Below are positions 62,563 through 64,000 of a stretch of 64,000 bases of DNA, piece after piece. Position 1 is the first letter of the stretch, and each line of letters starts with the position of its first letter. The DNA comes from Exiguobacterium sp. J17977 (GTDB lineage: Bacteria; Bacillota; Bacilli; Exiguobacteriales; Exiguobacteriaceae). The stretch is taken from assembly GCF_018616375.1 (NCBI RefSeq), contig NZ_JAEQBB010000010.1, positions 1 to 64,000 on the forward strand, written 5' to 3'. The notes below the pieces were generated by a model that was given only the letters and a program-made list of their open reading frames with translations, made no database searches and was not told the DNA's origin. Both the position numbers and the translations under genes were made by a program.

Positions 62563-62932
62563 TACAATTTCTCCTCTCCATAAAACGAACATTTGTTCTT
62601 ATTTTATACCCGTTTTCTCTTTTTTGAACAGCCTTTTTTGTGATCGGTGATCCGTGCGTCCTGTTTCCGTACTCTAGCTCGCTGGTCGTCGGTGCAAGGG
62701 ACGTCAAAAAAATGACGCACCCTCCGGCCCGTCTTCCTTCGCTTTAGGCTCAAAGCGAGGCTTTTCGCTCGTTGGCTACGGAAGCCTGGCCTCCGTTTGC
62801 TCTACGCATTTTTTTGAGGCTCTCCCTGCGGTCGCCCTTGCACCGTCTCCCGACGCTCGCTTCGTTCCCGTCAACAGGACGCACAACGGTGTTCGTTCTG
62901 AGGACAGCTTATCCGAAAGGGGACAAATCATC
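62563..62932. other. GC-rich gene-free region dominated by a foldback element
   Basis: No gene was seen. It consists of the promoter of the YolD-like gene and the inverted-repeat element at 62654-62884, then the ribosome site of the RadC gene. Confidence 0.55.
62654..62884. repeat. Long imperfect foldback (hairpin) element upstream of the RadC gene
   Basis: GTGCGTCCTGTT (62654-62665) pairs perfectly with AACAGGACGCAC (62873-62884), and GGTGCAAGGG (62691-62700) with CCCTTGCACC (62835-62844). A TCAAAAAAATG block near 62705 pairs with its complement near 62810. Inner hairpins include CGTCA/TGACG (62702-62717) and TCGCTTT/AAAGCGA (62739-62758). The whole 231 bp can fold back on itself. It may be a single-stranded-DNA promoter for leading-region genes, a priming site or a structured RNA. 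Confidence 0.68.
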
Positions 62933-63388
62933 ATGGAACTATCCGCCATCATCGAGGTCATTCGTATCAAGCAAGAGGTTCGCGAGGAAATGGTCGCCCT
63001 CGAGCACGCCATCATCCACTCACCGGACAGCGCCCGACAAATCGGGTCATCGTTCATCGGGGACGACGACCGTGAAGTGTTCCTCGTCATCATGCTGAAT
63101 ACCAAAAACCGGGTCATCGGCGTCCACCGGGCGCATGTCGGGAGCGTCAACTCGAGCGTCGTCCACCCACGGGAGGTCTTCAAATGCGCCATCTTGAACA
63201 ACGCCTCGTGCCTCATCGTCTGTCATCAACACCCGAGCGGAGACCCGACCCCGAGCCGGGAGGACATCCTCGTCTCCGAACGGTTACACGAAGCAGGCGA
63301 CCTCATCGGCATCCCGGTGCTCGACCATCTCATCCTCGGGTCGGACGAGTCGTACGTCAGCATGAAACAGCGAGGGTACATGGGTTGA
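62933..63388 (+). CDS. radC: RadC-family JAB/MPN-domain protein
   Basis: This 151-residue protein starts at ATG 62933 behind GAAAGGGG. It is essentially the RadC JAB/MPN domain: MLNTKNRVIGVHRAHVGSVN, then the metal-binding HQHPSGDPTPSREDI motif and a C-terminal DHLILG. It lacks the N-terminal helix-hairpin-helix of chromosomal RadC and so is the short form often found on plasmids and ICEs. The biochemical role is unsettled; a metallo-isopeptidase-like fold is certain from the motif. Conjugative elements often carry it near the leading region. Confidence 0.92.
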   Translation: MELSAIIEVIRIKQEVREEMVALEHAIIHSPDSARQIGSSFIGDDDREVFLVIMLNTKNRVIGVHRAHVGSVNSSVVHPREVFKCAILNNASCLIVCHQHPSGDPTPSREDILVSERLHEAGDLIGIPVLDHLILGSDESYVSMKQRGYMG

Positions 63389-63767
63389 ATGGAATGGAGT
63401 GGGGCCGGGGGACCGGTCCCGGTCCGTCCGGTAAGGGCAAGGACGAAAAACGTGCGTTTTTCTTTGACGGGACGGGCGATTCGCGTTGCTCTCGCCTGGA
63501 TCCATAGAGCGGGATCCGGAAAAGGTCCGTTTTCGCGTGACGAAAACGAGATGGTTCGTGTGTGAAGATTAGACGTGTCCCGTTAGAAGATTGTTTGATG
63601 AAATGTCATGAGTGAAAACACAGTTTGTTTATTGAAAATGACCATGTTTTCTAAACAAGCCCTAGGGCTTGTTTGAAACAACACCAGGGCTTACGTGAAA
63701 TTAGGTGAGATGTTTCTTACGTGGATGCGAGATATCATTAGGCTATCAAATGGAGAGGATGATTCAG
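63389..63767. promoter_or_regulatory. Palindrome-rich non-coding region
   Basis: It contains GGGACCGGTCCC (near 63,410), a perfect 8-bp hairpin CGTTTTCG-cgtga-CGAAAACG (63528-63548) and a perfect 22-bp palindrome at 63653-63674 (AAACAAGCCC and its complement around TA), followed by another AGGGCTT half-site. No gene was seen. The palindrome could be an operator for the next gene. Confidence 0.6.
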
Positions 63768-63974
63768 ATGGATAAATTCCAACTAGACCAACAGACGATG
63801 GACGAGATGACGGAGGTATTGCTACGCCGCCTACCGGATCGGTTAAACGTTAAGAACGGGGAATTTAAACTTGTGAGTATGGATATCCTATGTGATGTGA
63901 AAGAAGGGGAGTTGTTGACAAGAAGCACAGTTTTCTTCACCACCAACACGCTTCGATCATATGGTCGACCGTAA
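63768..63974 (+). CDS. Small hypothetical protein at the right edge
   Basis: ATG 63768 is chosen for its 9-base spacing from GGAGAGG. The 68-residue product (MDKFQLDQQTMDEMTEVLLR, then RLPDRLNVKNGEFKLVSMDI) is soluble with a helical first half and probable strands after. No family is recognised. GC content and position suggest plasmid backbone. An ATGTATACAT palindrome (63986-63995) follows its stop and resembles the GTATAC operators elsewhere in the window. Confidence 0.55.
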   Translation: MDKFQLDQQTMDEMTEVLLRRLPDRLNVKNGEFKLVSMDILCDVKEGELLTRSTVFFTTNTLRSYGRP

Positions 63975-64000
63975 GAACTTTCTAGATGTATACATGTAGA

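Overview
The window looks like most of a conjugative plasmid from a low- to mid-GC Bacillota host of the Bacillales type. Strong AGGAGG ribosome sites, TTG and GTG starts, a pSK41/Trs-like type IV secretion locus, YolD-like and XRE proteins and RadC all fit. Exiguobacterium is my best guess, but that is inference. Composition is two-tiered. The transfer genes (about 1-13,200), the replication/partition block (36-43 kb) and the right end (58-64 kb) are GC-richer. The stretches between are AT-rich, gene-poor and full of decayed insertion sequences.

Layout. (1) 1-13,204, minus strand: a transfer operon. It encodes a pilin, a YukC/EssB-shaped bitopic protein, a VirD4 coupling ATPase, a lipoprotein, a VirB6-like channel, a PrgI/VirB3-like protein, a VirB4 split into two genes, a lysozyme-M23 hydrolase and a VirB8-like protein. 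An XRE regulator and a roughly 250-nt highly structured intergenic element (possible RNA) precede it. A cluster of inverted and direct repeats (possible oriT) and the start of a ribbon-helix-helix gene follow it. No relaxase is visible. (2) 13.3-19.3 kb: an AT-rich cargo block with an Abi_C-like protein, a membrane protein, a trypsin-like protease and a tyrosine recombinase preceded by two exceptional palindromes. (3) 19.9-32.4 kb: phage-flavoured cargo. It includes a YcxB-like protein, an amidase-holin lysis pair fed by three tandem paralogues, tRNA-Arg(UCU), two transcription regulators and a divergent ThyX homologue. (4) 34-35.8 kb: a 603-aa protein with an apparently intact proteasome-type Ntn-hydrolase active site. 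(5) 36-43.2 kb: a replication module with ten iterons between two candidate replication genes, then a translationally coupled operon of two successive ParA/ParB-like pairs. (6) 44-48.5 kb: a second cell-wall hydrolase and holin, and a KfrA-like RHH/coiled-coil protein whose promoter carries the same palindromic operator as the par operon. (7) 49-62 kb: a defence island with an ImmA/IrrE-like peptidase, a HEPN-like protein, Gabija (gajA-gajB), a broken resolvase, an AbiJ/STM4504-like protein and an AlwI-family restriction-modification system. (8) 62.2-64 kb: a YolD-like gene, a roughly 230-bp foldback element, a RadC-family protein and palindromes.

How it fits together: replication and partition maintain the plasmid, and the type IV system moves it. 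Restriction, Gabija and HEPN/Abi-type genes plausibly protect plasmid and host from phage. The least explained and most interesting pieces are the tandem SH3-like paralogue/holin/amidase cassette, the proteasome-like protein, the altered ThyX, the structured element ahead of the transfer operon, and the operator shared by the par operon and the KfrA-like gene. All functional statements rest on reading the sequence and recalling family motifs; no searches were run.
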